A DNA stretch of 64,000 nucleotides from Puccinia triticina (Eukaryota > Basidiomycota > Pucciniomycetes > Pucciniales > Pucciniaceae), in contig NC_070560.1 in assembly GCF_026914185.1 (NCBI RefSeq), forward strand, positions 4,579,501-4,643,500, given 5' to 3'. Made by a program: the position numbers and the translations under genes. The notes below the pieces were generated by a model. The model made no database searches, had not been told where the DNA came from, and saw only the letters and a list, made by a program, of their open reading frames with translations. Shown here piece after piece: positions 24,125 through 36,264 of this stretch (position 1 is its first letter; each line of letters opens with the position of its first letter).

Positions 24125-25119
24125 TTGCTGAGGTGGTTGTTATGATTGACCAAATCACAGCAAGCCTCTCTAGTGTGATCGCTGATGAGAATGATAGTTA
24201 CCCAGCTGCTTTATGAAACACTTGCCGAGCTGGGCTCCTTATCACCAACAAATATTACACTCTCACTGATTGTTTGCCTATTTACAGGATAGCAATGGGT
24301 GAGCCTCTTCTTTGACACATGTCATGCTACCAATTATATAACTTAAACCTATCCATTTGTAACCTCTCTTTTGATCATTAAGTGCTCCATCCATTGTTTA
24401 AGGATGAATACTTCATGCTGGCCAAATGGCCAAAGTCGTGGATTGTGGAGGCCATTGATCTAAACCGTGAGATGTATGATAAATGGTATAGGCCCAAGCA
24501 GCCCACTTCAGACCCAATAGCCGCAAAAAAAGCCCCTATGAAATTAATTCAAAACCAAATTGTTTAACTATAATTGATGTAACTGCAAACCTGAACAACC
24601 AAAACTACCAGAAGCAAACTGGCGTGCTTGCAGGGCTGGAAGCAGCTGCAGTGGCAAGGTCAGCCAACACATTGTCAGACCCAATTGGTATATGGCTTTT
24701 GGGTGGCCTTGTTTTGGATGGTGGCGCACCAGTAAATGGACTTGGTTGGTGGATTGATCAGAAACATTCTGGAAATATTCACCACGGGCTTTTTCAAATG
24801 GCCCTTGATGTCATGTGCTGCCCAGGTGAGTCATGTCAATCTTGATTACTGTCTATTAAAATCTTTTTTGACCTTCTAATCTAATGATTTTCTATATACA
24901 GCCACCACAGTTGATGTGGAACGGACGTTCAACTTTGGCCAAGACTATGTCGCCATCAGGAGACACAAACTGAACCCAAAGTCAGTCAGCCAAGGTATGG
25001 CACTATCATTCTTTTCAAAGAACAAAATGATCAGACCGCTTGCGCTCCACAACTACATGAACAAAAAGAGAGATGAATCCAAATTACGGGCAAAGGAAAA
25101 AAGGGGCACAGAAAAATAA
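24125..25119 (+). pseudogene. hAT transposase, C-terminal remnant
   Basis: Broken coding sequence of a hAT family transposase. Recognisable pieces are a plus-strand frame at about 24125-24290 (IDQITASLSSVIADE), WPKSWIVEAIDLNREMYDKWY (24430-24500), GGAPVNGLGWWIDQK (24720-24765) and the hAT C-terminal dimerisation motif TTVDVERTFNFGQDYVAIRR (about 24903-24962). A likely intron (GTGAGT...TATACAG) at about 24825-24901 joins the last two. Frames are interrupted by stops before 24380, so it is not functional as written. Downstream, 25330-25360 ends GTTTGCCGGGGCCATCTCTAA, which resembles the right terminus of the element at 12067-12658. This may be a relative of the source that mobilised the small hAT elements here. 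Confidence 0.75.
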
Positions 25120-25677
25120 TGCATGACTGTACTCAGCTTGGACTGAGAGCAATTAAATGAACTGCAGTGAAATGATAAGAATTTGATCTCTCTAGCGCGA
25201 TTGAGTGACAATTACCCGCAGGTACCCGCGGGTACCTTCTCCAGCTGGTCCAGCGGGTGTGTGTCCCAATTCAGGTATCCGTTTTTCAATGAAAACGGGT
25301 ACGGGTACCCAAACACAAACAGTTACCCGTGTTTGCCGGGGCCATCTCTAACCATCACCAACTCTCCAGGTCATCATGGTCAAGCAAAAGCTGCAGGAAA
25401 CCACTAGGAGACAAACAATATGGGTCATAGGGATAAACCAGATAATTCACATCTTTATCCAAATAGCTCATGTGAATAAGGTGGCTGAATATGGTTCATG
25501 AGGAAGCCAAAACAACATCTTCACAAATCACACAAAAGGCCTGTAATTAGGACAGCATCAGACAAGTTTGGGTAAGTATCTGGCAGTCATCATGACTTAT
25601 CTTCAAATCCAGATGCCCAAAGGATATAATAAAATCCAAACTGATACTATCAGGAGGTACAGATGAATTGCACTGAA
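25120..25677. other. GTACCC-rich tail of the hAT relic, then plain AT-rich DNA
   Basis: Bases 25205-25345 have GGTACCCGCGGGTACC-type sequence typical of the small hAT elements in this window. From 25360 to 25677 I see nothing beyond AT-rich sequence. Confidence 0.4.
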
Positions 25678-25685
25678 CTCATCAT

Positions 25686-26634
25686 TAGAGAATAACAATT
25701 TGGACCCGTTGCTAGGTACCCGGCACCGCCTGGCGGGTACTACCGGCACCCGCTGCGCACCCGCCGGGCGGTGCCGGGTGCGGTGCCGGGTGCCTGTTTT
25801 TTCAAGAAAAGTGGGGCGGTACCCGGGTACCCCAAGCGGTACCCGTCCAAGTGCCTCCCCCCTGTGCCAAATTATAATACATACATCCGGCGAGCTGGAA
25901 CCAGCTCGCCGAGAGTAATACACACCTCTCGGCGAGATGGATCTGTACCAGCTCGCCGAGAGGAATACATCCCTCCCGGAGAGCTGGACTTTGACCAGCT
26001 CCCGAGAGGAATACACACCTCTCGGCGAGCTGGTCAAAGTCCAGCTCGGCGCAAGGGATGTATTCCTCTCGGCGAGCTGGTAAAAATTCAACGCGCCGAG
26101 AGGTATGTCTCTTGGCGAGCTGGTCAAAGTCCAGCTCGCCGAGAGGAATACACAACTCCTGGCGAGCTGAATTTTTACACCAGCTCGCCAAGGGTATTCT
26201 TCCCGGTGAGCTGGTCAAAGCCCAGCCCACCGAGAGGTGTGTAATCCTCTCGGCGAGCTGGTCAAAGCCCAGCTCACCGTGAGGTGTGTAATCCTCTCGG
26301 CGCGCTGGACTTTGACCAGCTCGCCAAGAGACAGACCTCTCGGCGAGCTGGACATTAACCAGCTCGCCAAGAGACAGACCTCTTGGCGAGCTGGAGATTA
26401 ACCAGCTCGCCAAGAGACATACCTCTTGGCGAGCTGGACTGTGGGGAATTGGTGTCCCCAGTCCCTTACGCCAAGCCCGTGAGAAAAAGGCACAAAGTAC
26501 CGCCGGTACCCGCCATAAGTACCGCTGGTACCCGCCAGGCGGTGCCGGGTGCGGTACTTGCTCCCTGATTTGGGCAAAAAATAGACCCGGTACCCGGGTG
26601 CCAACCGTACCCGGGTCCAAATCGTTATTCTCTA
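25686..26634. mobile_element. Non-autonomous hAT-type element carrying a palindromic satellite
   Basis: 949 bp, starting TAGAGAATAACAATTTGG and ending CCAAATCGTTATTCTCTA, flanked by a perfect 8-bp duplication CTCATCAT (25678-25685 and 26635-26642). The ends hold GGTACCCG-rich sequence. The core (about 25880-26440) is an array of ~40-50 bp palindromic units built on CTCGGCGAGCTGG and its complement, separated by AGTCCAGC or GGAATACAC. Long open frames in the array, up to 272 codons on the minus strand, are artefacts of the repeat. Confidence 0.85.
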
Positions 26635-26642
26635 CTCATCAT

Positions 26643-29600
26643 ACTCTTATAAGATAGCTGCTAATAAGTTTGCCGGCAAAGTTGAACACAATTTACCCAC
26701 CCACATTGAACTGACTTCTGACCAATTCAAAGATAAAGTTATGGTCTGGCACTCTCTAGAGAGTGCCACACTTTCTCCCCTGGTATGATCCGTAAAAGAT
26801 AGTATGATAAGATCTCCCCTCCAGGGAGGAACACCCCCCCTATATATAGAAAAATCTCCACTGCCCCTCTGTAGATAGTGAAATGAACTAAGAGGAAGCT
26901 CCGCCGCATGTCATAACCCCATAGAAAAGAAAATAACAAATAGAAATCCTCCTCCCATCCCACACACACCGCCTGCCTCCGCTCCCATGTTGTCATCTGC
27001 GCCTCCACCAACTCCTGATCATCCATCATCCAAGCCCCTGTCTAGCCTCTGGTGTTGGGATCCCACTCGCCGCCTCCGCCCCAGCTATGTCCACTGACAT
27101 AGCCCGCTTCAGCTGCCACAGCTTCCCCCAATTGCCGCGCCGCTCTAGATAGTCCGGGCTGAACTTCCTGGACTCAGCAAGTCTGCTCCGCTCCGCATGC
27201 CGCAGCTCTGCTGCCTTTGACCGCACGCTCTGCCTGCGCTGTTTGAAGATCCTGCGCCGCCCCAGCTTCCTGCAGAGCCCTTGTGCCCCGCAGCACTGCG
27301 CGCCAGGAAACTCTGTTGGTCACTTTGGCGCCCCGCGCCAAACTCAATCACCACACCATAGGTGCAAGGGGGGGCTTGTGACTAACAACAAGATTCTTGT
27401 GTGAGAGAATCTCAAAAATACCTGTAGTATTTTTTCTTTGTCACTTGTAAAATATTCAATTCACTTTCCGCAGTCCTTACTTTATCCCAGCTGAGCGCTA
27501 GCATCTCAGCTTTAATTGTATATAGGTGGCTTCCCACCAAGTTTTCTCATTTTTTTTTCTATCTTTTTTTTGAAAATAGTGATTTCTTGAAGACATGTCC
27601 AACTTTTACGGTTTTATCTCCCACCTTAAATAAATCTTAATTCAAAACGCACCTCCTTTGCCAATAATTGGCCAAGCATCTCAACTTTGGATGTTTTTTT
27701 GGGTGCAAAGGCAATGGATTCCTAAAATTTTGAATGGATAGTTGTAAACCCCCCTCCTCCCTTGGGGTTCACAAGGAGTCATAGTGAACCTGACATGCTA
27801 CACACTCAATCATAGTCCGGTTCTTTTCCTTCCCTGGTCCAGTAGAGAACTGATTAGCATTCTCTCTGAACCAGGTAAGCTTATTTCTCTTTCCTCATTA
27901 TTGTTTCTTGATCTTCATGTCTTACAGTAGAGAACTGACCAGAAGTATCTCTGAACCAGCAATCAAGTCTCCCCTTGAGTTTGGTCCTAGAAAATCAATC
28001 CGTGCCATGGTTCCATTTCCTCCTTTATTATATCATCAGTGAAGGGACTACACCCTTACAATAGTTTGGTTCAGAAAAATAGAAGCTTCAAACCATCAAG
28101 AAAAAACAAAAAAGTAGTCAAAAATTGAGTTCTACAGGTGGTGATGACATTTTCTACCACCAATCTTTGCATATTCTCTCAGGCCAAATGTCCTGATTAG
28201 TTCTAAGTCCTCTCCCTGTGCGTGAGATATCAATGCTATGCATCTGGACCAGGCCAAACGGGTGCCCCCCAGCCACAGTGGGGACATGGACTTTGAGGAT
28301 GTTGAGGAAAGACAGGGTTGGTCCCGGCTTGCACTAACCTTTCTGCAACCTTGTGGTTCAGCCCACGCAAATCCAAATCTGGATTCAAGTGGTGGTGTAA
28401 AACATTGGGGATGGTAATTGGGTGGGCCTGCCAATGGGTTTCCCAAACCTGGCCAGCTTCAGGCCAGGTTTGGGTTGGCTGTTGGGGAAAATTTGCAATG
28501 TCAGCCCAACCCAACAGACCCACGACCCCAAGCTTAAATGGGCCTGCACATGGGGGAAGCAGGAGGAAGAAGCAGAGCTGTCCACACCAGTGGAAGCCTA
28601 TGCCTTATGTCAAAATTGCTGCATGATGAGTTCTTCGGTTTGGACTGAAAACCCTCTATTTTGCCTCTCTCACCCTGTTGTAGCTGCTTTGATGTTCACA
28701 TCCACCCCATTTTCTTCACAGAAAACAAAGGACACACAGGACTGACTTGGAATTGGTGAGGATTCCATGGCTGACCCTTGCAGGGGGCGGACCAGCGGCT
28801 GTCAGTCCACAAACCCACGTGGGCCACACCAAGAAATGTGAGGGTGGCCTCTCCAAAATCATCTTTTGGATTCCACGCAAGCCACAGGCATTCCGTGGAG
28901 GCAGCAATCTCTCCTTGTCTTACAAACAACACTAGATGGGCTGTGGCTGGCCCGGCTTCTGACTGGAGCATTGGGTCACTCCTCGACAATCTTGGGTCAA
29001 CTGGTACTATGTAGCTGAACTGAAAGCTGCGAACCACATGGTAGCAGATGCTGCATTATCATGGATAAAAAAAAACAGATGAGAGTAGCAAAAAACACCC
29101 TTTTACAACCAGAAAAAAAGAGAAAAAAAAAAAAAAACAAGAAGAGGGGGGATGAGATGAAAGATTAAAGTGTTGGACGGATCAAGATGTGATCAAGGGA
29201 AGCTCTGGATGGGTTCCACTTCCAGGGGAAAACAACGAGGGCTAGGATGGCGATTAGATAGAGGAGTCTCCCCATTGGCCGCATCCTTTGCCCAACCATT
29301 TGACTGCTGCTTCTGCTTCTTGCACTGCTGGGTTATCTTTAGAGAGGGCAGTCTGACAATGCCGCCAAGGTTCTTGGCACTCAAGCTGCTCAAAAGGATG
29401 CCCAATGGATGCTCATGGCGCTGGTTCTCAATATCTTGTTGGGAGACAAACTGGTTGAGGAACTGGACATCAACATAAACACACTTTCCTGGGTTTGTAA
29501 GCTCCAAAAATGTGTCCAAAGAGAGATAGAGAGAGACATGTACCTTGTTTTTCAAGACTGTTGGAGAGTAAAGCATGCACATGATCAATTGCTGCCTGGT

Positions 29601-29907
29601 TTTTCTTGAGCTCTATGGAGAGAGCCAGGGCTCTGAGCACAACTTGCCGGGTCCATAGTCAGGTGGTTGAGGAAGTTCAAAGAGGGCTTGCAGCGGGTTG
29701 AGAGGAGGGTGTTGGTTTGGGGTGGCGGGCTCAGCGGTTGTTTTCTGATCAGGCATGGAGGAGTTGACCAGAGACTGGACAGGAGAAGGAGGAGGGAGTT
29801 TGGAGGAGTTCGGAGGAGTTTGGAGGAGTTTGGAGGAGGGTAGTGCAGGCTTGGAGGAGCTGGCATTATAATTACCGGAGGCAAATTGAGGACCTTGCCC
29901 TTTTGGA
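26643..29907. other. Gene-poor repeat-derived DNA
   Basis: No confident gene in 3.2 kb. A palindrome GGCACTCTCTAGAGAGTGCC lies at about 26746-26765, near TATA-like CCTATATATAG (26850), possibly a relic of an LTR or a promoter. Minus-strand frames between 27354 and 27026 (for example KFSPDYLERRGNWGKLWQLK) look coding-like but match nothing I can name. Around 28400-28540 there are GGGTTGGGCTG-type inverted repeats. Between 29790 and 29845, GGAGGAGTTT is tandemly repeated. Confidence 0.35.
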
Positions 29908-29917
29908 TGGATATGAA

Positions 29918-30587
29918 CAAAGCTGGGCCGCTACGCTACAGGGCCACTTAGCGTTAGCGTAGCGGCGCTAACAGGAGGCCAATTTTCCTGTAGTGTGAGC
30001 GAGATTTTACGCCGCTAACACTTTTTTCTGTGCTAACGCTTTTTTTAGCGTTAGCGCAAAAACAAATCCGCTACGCTAACGGTTAGCGTAACGGGATAGG
30101 CACTAACAGATATTTGCTCTCCCGGTAGCGTAGCGCAATGAATTCCCGCTACGCTAGGGCAGCAGAAACTGGGCAGAAATGACATGCTAGTTTTTTTTCC
30201 TGTATTTGCGTGACTGCAGGAAAAAAATGGGGTGTTATTTCTGCCCAGTTTCATCTCTGTAGTTGCCCGGGGACAAAATTGGGCTGTTTCTGCCCAGTTT
30301 TTTCCTCAGGCGGCGCTAGCGTACACAAAATCTACGTTAAAAGTTAGTGTAGCTTTCTTCTAAGCTAACACTGCTACGCTAACACTATCCAGACAAAATT
30401 GCAGCGTTAGCGGCTGTAAAAAAACAACCATTAATTAATGCTACACTAGCGCTACACAAGCAATTTCTTCTATCCTAGTAGTGTTAGCAGGAAAATCCGG
30501 CCACTAACACTAGCGCCACTGTAGAGTAGCTTAAAAAAGCTGACACTACGCTGCACTAGCGCTAATGTTAGCATAGCTGGCCCACCG
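29918..30587. mobile_element. TAGCG-rich fold-back element
   Basis: 670-bp element with imperfect inverted ends (CAAAGCTGGGCCGCTACGC against the complement of GCATAGCTGGCCCACCG) flanked by a 10-bp direct repeat TGGATATGAA (29908-29917 and 30588-30597). The interior consists of scattered GCTACGCTA / TAGCGTAGC and GCTAACG motifs on both strands. An 8-11 bp duplication would suit a Mutator-like or hAT origin. No coding capacity. Confidence 0.7.
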
Positions 30588-30597
30588 TGGATATGAA

Positions 30598-31908
30598 GTC
30601 AAAGAAAACCTAACCGGTGTGGTGGTATAAATAGGCGGGCCGTCAGAGAACATCCACAATGCAGCATGGCCGGAAAGCACGGGCGGCTGAGCTCATTGGA
30701 AAGCTTGTGCATTCCTGAGAGAGGAAAAATGCATGCGTGCTTATATGCTGCAGAGGGAACCTTGAATGTACGACCAAACAAAAGCACACGGAAAGTCAAT
30801 GGGTGGAGGCGGGCGCGGACTGGGGGGCCGGTGTTTGAGCCACAACCTAGACAGAGATTTAGCTGAGAGTCTGAGTAGGACTGCAGAGTATCAAGCGCAC
30901 AGACAGACTGGTAGTGGTGCAGAGTTGGGTGAACCGGGGCAGCGGAAGCGGATGATGTTGGGGTGGAAGTGCTGGGTAGAGACTAACTCCAGAGGCTAGT
31001 CCTGGGGTGTGGAAGAACAGGCGTCGGATATGTGCTAGGCTGGGAGGCAATGCAGGCGGAGTTTGTTAGTGCGGGAAAAGGGGAATGCGGACAACGCCAG
31101 CTGGGAATGGAGTACTTCAGGGCAGAGAGAGTGGGGGGGGGGACTTTAGGGGACGGCTTTTCTCTCACTATTCTGGCATTCTACTTACTACTCTTACGGT
31201 ACCAACATTGTAGTAGCGGTTTGTGTGTTACTTTACAGATTACAAGTGTGTGGAGAGTTTTTACCTACCCTAAAATCTTACCTTTGCAGAGTTCTTGCAT
31301 ACGGGAGCGGAGCAGTTGAACCATTTTTAGACTAGGCGGATCTCATCAGACTCACAGAGGAGTGCTGAAGGGATTCACACATTGTGGAGTTTCAGTGCCA
31401 ACTACCAAACAAGCCCGGAACTATTCTAAAAGGAAGGCGGACACTCAACTTTACCTATATGTACCGCTTTTTATTCAACACCAGGCGGGGCATGATGAGA
31501 CCAGAAATCAACAGTCATGACTGCATACAAGCATGTTTAGAAGTATTATCCTGCCCAATCAGATCAGCTGGAAAGCACATAGCAAATGAGTGAAAGTGTG
31601 GTAAATGGTTTTCACAATCACAGAACTGTGTGCTCATGGACTCCACTGGGCGTCCATGACCTGGTGTGGAATCCATGCATTTTTCCCATTGGATGGATGA
31701 GGAATTCACAGCTCTGTCCTTTTCAAACGGGGTGCCCACAATTACTGAATTCCACGTGGGTTTCACAAATTTGATGCAACCTGCCAGATCCACACGGCTG
31801 CACGGCAAGAAGTACCCCCGGTGTGTAGTATTTTTTATCACTGCTCATTATTTGTAGAGGGTTGGAAAAATGATTCCCATATTTTGGGAAAACAACTCCC
31901 ATATGTTG
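30598..31908. other. Intergenic DNA, no gene seen
   Basis: A TATA-like GGTATAAATAGG lies at about 30623-30634, followed by frames of 60-100 codons without recognisable domains. Nothing further is supported. Confidence 0.35.
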
Positions 31909-31915
31909 CCGGGAC

Positions 31916-32304
31916 CAACAAAGGGTAGTTACGTTACGTTGCGTTATCCGCGCGATTTTGGTAACATAACTACCCCCGTTATCCGTGCCCCCCCGTTACT
32001 TTACTAGTAACGGGGACATTTCAGGCCTTGCGCGTAACGCAATGGGCCTCATTTTTGAGGCCCGTTATCGCGTTATCCCCCGGATAACGCGATAACGGAC
32101 CATTTAAGGCTTTTTTAGCCTCATTTTTTGCCCGTTCTCAGCGGCTCCGCGCGCCCGGATAACGCAACGAGCATAAAAAAAAGGGCTTAATGTGGTGCGC
32201 TAACGTAATTGCACCGCCATTACGCGTAACGCGTAGATGACGACAAAAATTCTGTTATGTTACCGTTATCTACGCGTTACGCGTAGCGTAACTACCCTTT
32301 GTTG
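31916..32304. mobile_element. Fold-back element, CAACAAAGGGTAGTTACG family (copy 1)
   Basis: 389 bp, starting CAACAAAGGGTAGTTACG and ending CGTAACTACCCTTTGTTG. Flanking 7-mers CCGGGAC (31909-31915) and CCAGGAC (32305-32311) differ by one base and read as a 7-bp target duplication. The interior is a chain of CGTTATC/GATAACG and CGCGTAACG palindromes. Two more copies lie at 35892-36257 and 43361-43750. Confidence 0.8.
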
Positions 32305-32445
32305 CCAGGACCAAATCCCAACCAGGTCTGGAGGTTGACTTAGCCCCTTTTTTGGGCTAAAGATTTTTTCGGGAGTTGTTTTGCTAAAACATTTGAGTTG
32401 TTGCTACTCATTATTCATAGTAGAGGAAAAGTCTTTGCGCACAGA

Positions 32446-33036
32446 CAAGGGTGTAACCGCTGCACTGCAAAAAGCGCAGCGCAGGAGTTTTTGGGACCGC
32501 TTTACTGCGCTGATAATCAGTGGCTGGGTCGCTGCGCTAACACTTTGTGATCTCACTGGAAAAAAACCTGTATTGCAGTGCGCTAAAACAGCGGCCAATG
32601 AGCGCAGCGGAAAACCCGCTGAATGGCCGCTGACCACTTTTTCATCTTCAGCGCACTGATTTTGCTGCGCCCCAACATGGTGATAAGGAAAATTTGAGGT
32701 GAAATGGGATGCAGAGGGGTTGTTTTACGTGTCCCTCCCTGCTACCGCTCCAACAATAGTCAGCGCTACTACTGGGGCGCTAATGCCAAAAAAGCGGTCA
32801 GCGGCCATTCAGCAGTTTTTCCGCTGTGCTGCGCTAATTGTCAGCCTTAGCGCTCTTTACAGTGCTGCACTAACGCTGTTTGGCGGAAGGAATCAGCGCT
32901 AGATTACTGAATTCAGCAGTAGCGCAGCGGCCAGGGCGCTGCGCTAATGCTGATTGGGCTTGGGTGTCAGCGCTGGACCGCTGCGCTGCGCTAAAAGTGC
33001 CGCTTTTGTCAGCGCAGCGCAGCGGTTACACCCTTG
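32446..33036. mobile_element. Fold-back element, CAAGGGTGTAACCGC type
   Basis: 591 bp with inverted ends CAAGGGTGTAACCGCTGC / GCAGCGGTTACACCCTTG. Flanking 7-mers GCACAGA (32439-32445) and CCACAGA (33037-33043) suggest a 7-bp duplication with one change. The interior is filled with AGCGCAGCG and CAGCGGCC motifs on both strands. End sequence and duplication length recall the CAACAAAGGG family. Confidence 0.68.
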
Positions 33037-33232
33037 CCACAGAATCAACTGTCTCCTGATGTCGACAATCGCTGTGCGCGCAAGCTAAAAACGACTTTGT
33101 ACACAGAAAAGAAGTAGTGCATATTTCCCTACTTTTTTTTTACGGATGTAAACACTTTGCGCACTGCAAAAAACTCGTTGTGCACTGTAGGGGTTGGTGA
33201 CTTGATGTCCCAGCCACAGTGCATGGTTCAAG

Positions 33233-33511
33233 GCCGCACATATTACGCTACAGTTAGCTTTGTAGCTTTGTAATTTAGCGGTTTTTGCGGCCGCTAAGCT
33301 AATATTACATTGTAGTACAAACTCAGCTACAAATTGTTTGAGAAAAATGTGCATGTTTAGCTGCAAATCACAGCTCATTAGCTGTAATTTAGCATTAGCG
33401 GAGTTTAGCAGTTTAATATTAAAGCTAAAGCTAACAGGCTGAAAGCTTGAAAACTATCAGCTACATTTAATTTTTAGCAAAGCTAATGTAATTTAGGGTA
33501 ATATGTGCGGT
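33233..33511. repeat. Short inverted-repeat element
   Basis: GCCGCACATATTACGCTA at the left is matched by the complement of AGGGTAATATGTGCGGT at the right; the ~280-bp interior is full of TAGCTTTGTAGC-like and GCTAAT motifs. No clean target duplication was found. Confidence 0.5.
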
Positions 33512-33787
33512 GTTGTGTGGTTGCTCAAAACGCTTTGCGCACTGCAAACGCAAAACTATGAAATTCCCAAATTTTGTTCTGTCAGCCAGCAAAGGGGATT
33601 TTGCTTGCCCCTCCTCCAAATTCTTGGAGTATTTGGGGCCCTCAGCTTGACACAAAAAAAGGATGAAAAATAAATACAAAAAATATTCTGAGCGCAGGCT
33701 CCCGCTCCTCTGGGGCTTTCAACCTGCCAAATACTCACGTTTTGGGTACATTTGAAAACAAATTTTGAGGGGCAGAAGCTTTGGCTG

Positions 33788-33892
33788 CCAATGGCCGGCA
33801 CAGCCCGGTCATTGAGTGGAGTCTACACACTCCCCCAATGACCAGCCAGAACACACATGAAGTGCAGATTAAAAGTTATGGTATTCAAAATA
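33788..33892 (+). repeat. Left inverted arm of the 11.4-kb interval
   Basis: About 105 bp. The first ~55 bp contain the CCGGTCATTGAGTGGAGT / CACTCCCCCAATGACC palindrome that also typifies the tandem arrays at 22655-24120 and 43930-44472. The right arm equivalent is split by insertions at 43930-44472 and 44504-45137. Confidence 0.65.
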
Positions 33893-34189
33893 GCATATTG
33901 TCTTTTGCTTATTGCTTGGACTTTGAAGAATTCCAAGCAGTAAAGTTATGTTGTTATTGGGCACAGCACAAGTTTAAGCTGAAGAAATCTGCCCATTCCG
34001 CCCACAGCATAGGGATTGTGACGTCATCAATACTTAGCTGTGTGGATGGCGATATCCAGTTTGGTTAACAGCCTGATCCCCCTTCCCCCTACCGTTCCGG
34101 CTTCCGCCTCACGTTTTTGACTCAACAACACAGCCTCCACAAACAATCCAATGGCTTTATGACCGTATGCACTGGCAACCAAGATTGCT

Positions 34190-35248
34190 GTGGTCCAGAT
34201 GGCTCTCCAGGAGATCAGCTTGGCGGAGATCTGTAGGTTGCTGAGTCTTTTGGTCTCATGGCAGTTGTTCTCTCACTGGCTGCACTTATTCAAAGAAAAT
34301 TTCTGTGTCGTAAAGGATCCAGACAAGTACGAGGCCCGGGGCCGACCAAGCACACTGACCAACAAGTTCATTGTTGAACTTGTTTGATTGGAGCCCGGCT
34401 TGTTTTTGACCAAAATCCAAGAACGACTCTATGACTCCAGCGGAACCCTTGTATGCGTTGAGACAGTCCACCAAAACCTCTTCCAGCGACTGTAAATCAC
34501 CTTGAAGGAACCCAAAACCCAAAACATCCGTAAATCACTTCTTTGCAAGTATACCTTTATGGAGAAGATGGAATTCTTCCCTGTGGACTTCTTGGTCTTC
34601 ACAGGCAAGTAATCATATTTCTCTGAAAATAACTGATTGAATTTTATTTCTCTGGGCAGATGAAAGCTCATTCTGCAATAATGACCTGCTCCAATTATAT
34701 GCCAGGTCAACACAAGGGACGCCCGCCGCTAGGTTTTTCATCAATCAAAATCCCCTCTGTCTCAGTCTACTTGCCGCAATCTCAATGGACGGACTTGCAG
34801 AACTCACAACAACCCCCAAAACATTCAATGGGCATAAATTTGAAAATTTCCTTGAGTACGACTTGGTAAGTTGTACAAAATGATCTTACTTTTCTTAGTC
34901 TGTCTAGCTGAATCTGGACTTCAGCTCCCTCACATGAAGCGCTACCCGTATTATAATTCTGTTCTTGTATGCAAAAATGGGACTATCCACCAAGGCAAAC
35001 AAGTTTGGGACCTTTGGGAGGCAGCTGGGGTACGGCTTTTTTTCCTTCCGCCATATTGCCCGGAGTTAAATCTGATTGAGCTTGGATTTGCAGCAATAAA
35101 GAACAATTTACAAGCATCTCAGGTCCTTAACAATGCCATCAACCCCAAATGGGAAATACAAAAGGTAACTGTCAAACTCCTGACTACTGAGTTCAGCTAC
35201 AAAGTCTTTCAACAGGCTGGCTACTGTGTTCCCCCCAGTCCGAACTGA
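34190..35248 (+). pseudogene. IS630/Tc1-type DDE transposase remnant
   Basis: Decayed transposase spread over several frames. A helix-turn-helix-like N-part is at 34190-34387 (LQEISLAEICRLLSLL, then RGRPSTLTNKF), and the first catalytic Asp region FTDESSFCNN is at about 34590-34680. LAAISMDGLAELTTTPKTF (about 34765-34825) follows, then the C-part LPPYCPELNLIELGFAAIKNN (about 35050-35105), the DDE_3 family signature. The usual second Asp before the conserved His reads CKNGTIH, so that residue is lost. Frameshifts and stops separate the blocks. Confidence 0.72.
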
Positions 35249-35884
35249 AGAATCTCTGCTCTCACCTTCATCAATCTGCTCCCGTGCTGCTTACTAGTGA
35301 GGTGTCTTATCTCCAATTTGTTAAAAAAAGCCAGGTAGGGTAATATATTAACTGTCTTATGTGTACAATCTTATCATTTCCTCTTTCCAAGATTCTTAAA
35401 TCTGATGTGCATTTACTTTGCTCAAAGAATAGCTTGTATCATGAAATGAATTTCCACTAAGGAAACTTATATCAAAAAAGAACTGATCTCTTGGATGTGG
35501 GTACAAGAAAATGGGAGAAAATGAGATCCTTCAATCTTCCAAGCTCCATGAGTTGATTTAATGTCATAGTCACCAGTGCCCAACCGTCCTTCCTCACCTT
35601 TTCTGAGAGCAGCAACAATGGAGAGCAGACTTCTAGCAATTTATGGCGTATGGAGAGCCTATAGTGTCATCACAACCCAGTCGTGTGGTTTATTTTCAAT
35701 AACCATGGCCCATGCCAAGTTTGAACAGTTATTTTGCTTGCTAGGCAGTTCTTCCACCATATTTCAGTGCCCATGCTTTGTTAGGTCTCAAAATAAAGAG
35801 TGTCTTTTCATCAAATTCCAGTTTTTTTGACTAAACTGTGAACACTTGGTCTTGATTTCACGTGGTATAAAGTGGCCAGTTGCA
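35249..35884. other. Non-coding DNA after the transposase relic
   Basis: AT-rich, with no recognisable gene or repeat. Confidence 0.35.
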
Positions 35885-35891
35885 GCGGAGG

Positions 35892-36257
35892 CAACGAAGG
35901 GTAGTTACGCTAACACGTAGATAACGGTAACGTAACGAAATTTTCGTCGTTATCTACGCGTTACGCGTAACGGCAGTGCAATTACGTTACTGCAACACGT
36001 TGAGCCGGGGTTTTTTATACTCGTTGCGCTATCCGGGCGCGCAGAGCCCTTGAGAACAGGCAAAAAATGAGGCTAAAAAGCCTTAAATGGTCCGTTATCG
36101 CGTTATCCGGGGGATAACGCGATAACGGGCCTCAAAAATCAGGCCCGTTACATTACGCGCGGGGCCTGAAATGACCCCGTTACTAGTAAAGTAACAAGGG
36201 TAGTTACGTTACCAAAATTGCGTGGATAACGCAACGTAACGTAACTACCCTTCGTTG
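35892..36257. mobile_element. Fold-back element, CAACAAAGGGTAGTTACG family (copy 2)
   Basis: 366 bp, ends CAACGAAGGGTAGTTACG / CGTAACTACCCTTCGTTG, with a perfect 7-bp duplication GCGGAGG (35885-35891 and 36258-36264). The interior matches copies 1 and 3, including TTAAATGGTCCGTTATCGCG and GGGGGATAACGCG. Confidence 0.84.
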
Positions 36258-36264
36258 GCGGAGG

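Noticed and set aside
25802..26620. Minus-strand 272-codon frame and overlapping plus-strand frames
   Set aside because: They run through a palindromic tandem repeat inside a hAT-type element; the peptide is just the repeat translated.
32404..32902. Frames of 67-92 codons in the CAGCG-rich element
   Set aside because: Interior of a fold-back element; composition is set by the AGCGCAGCG palindromes.
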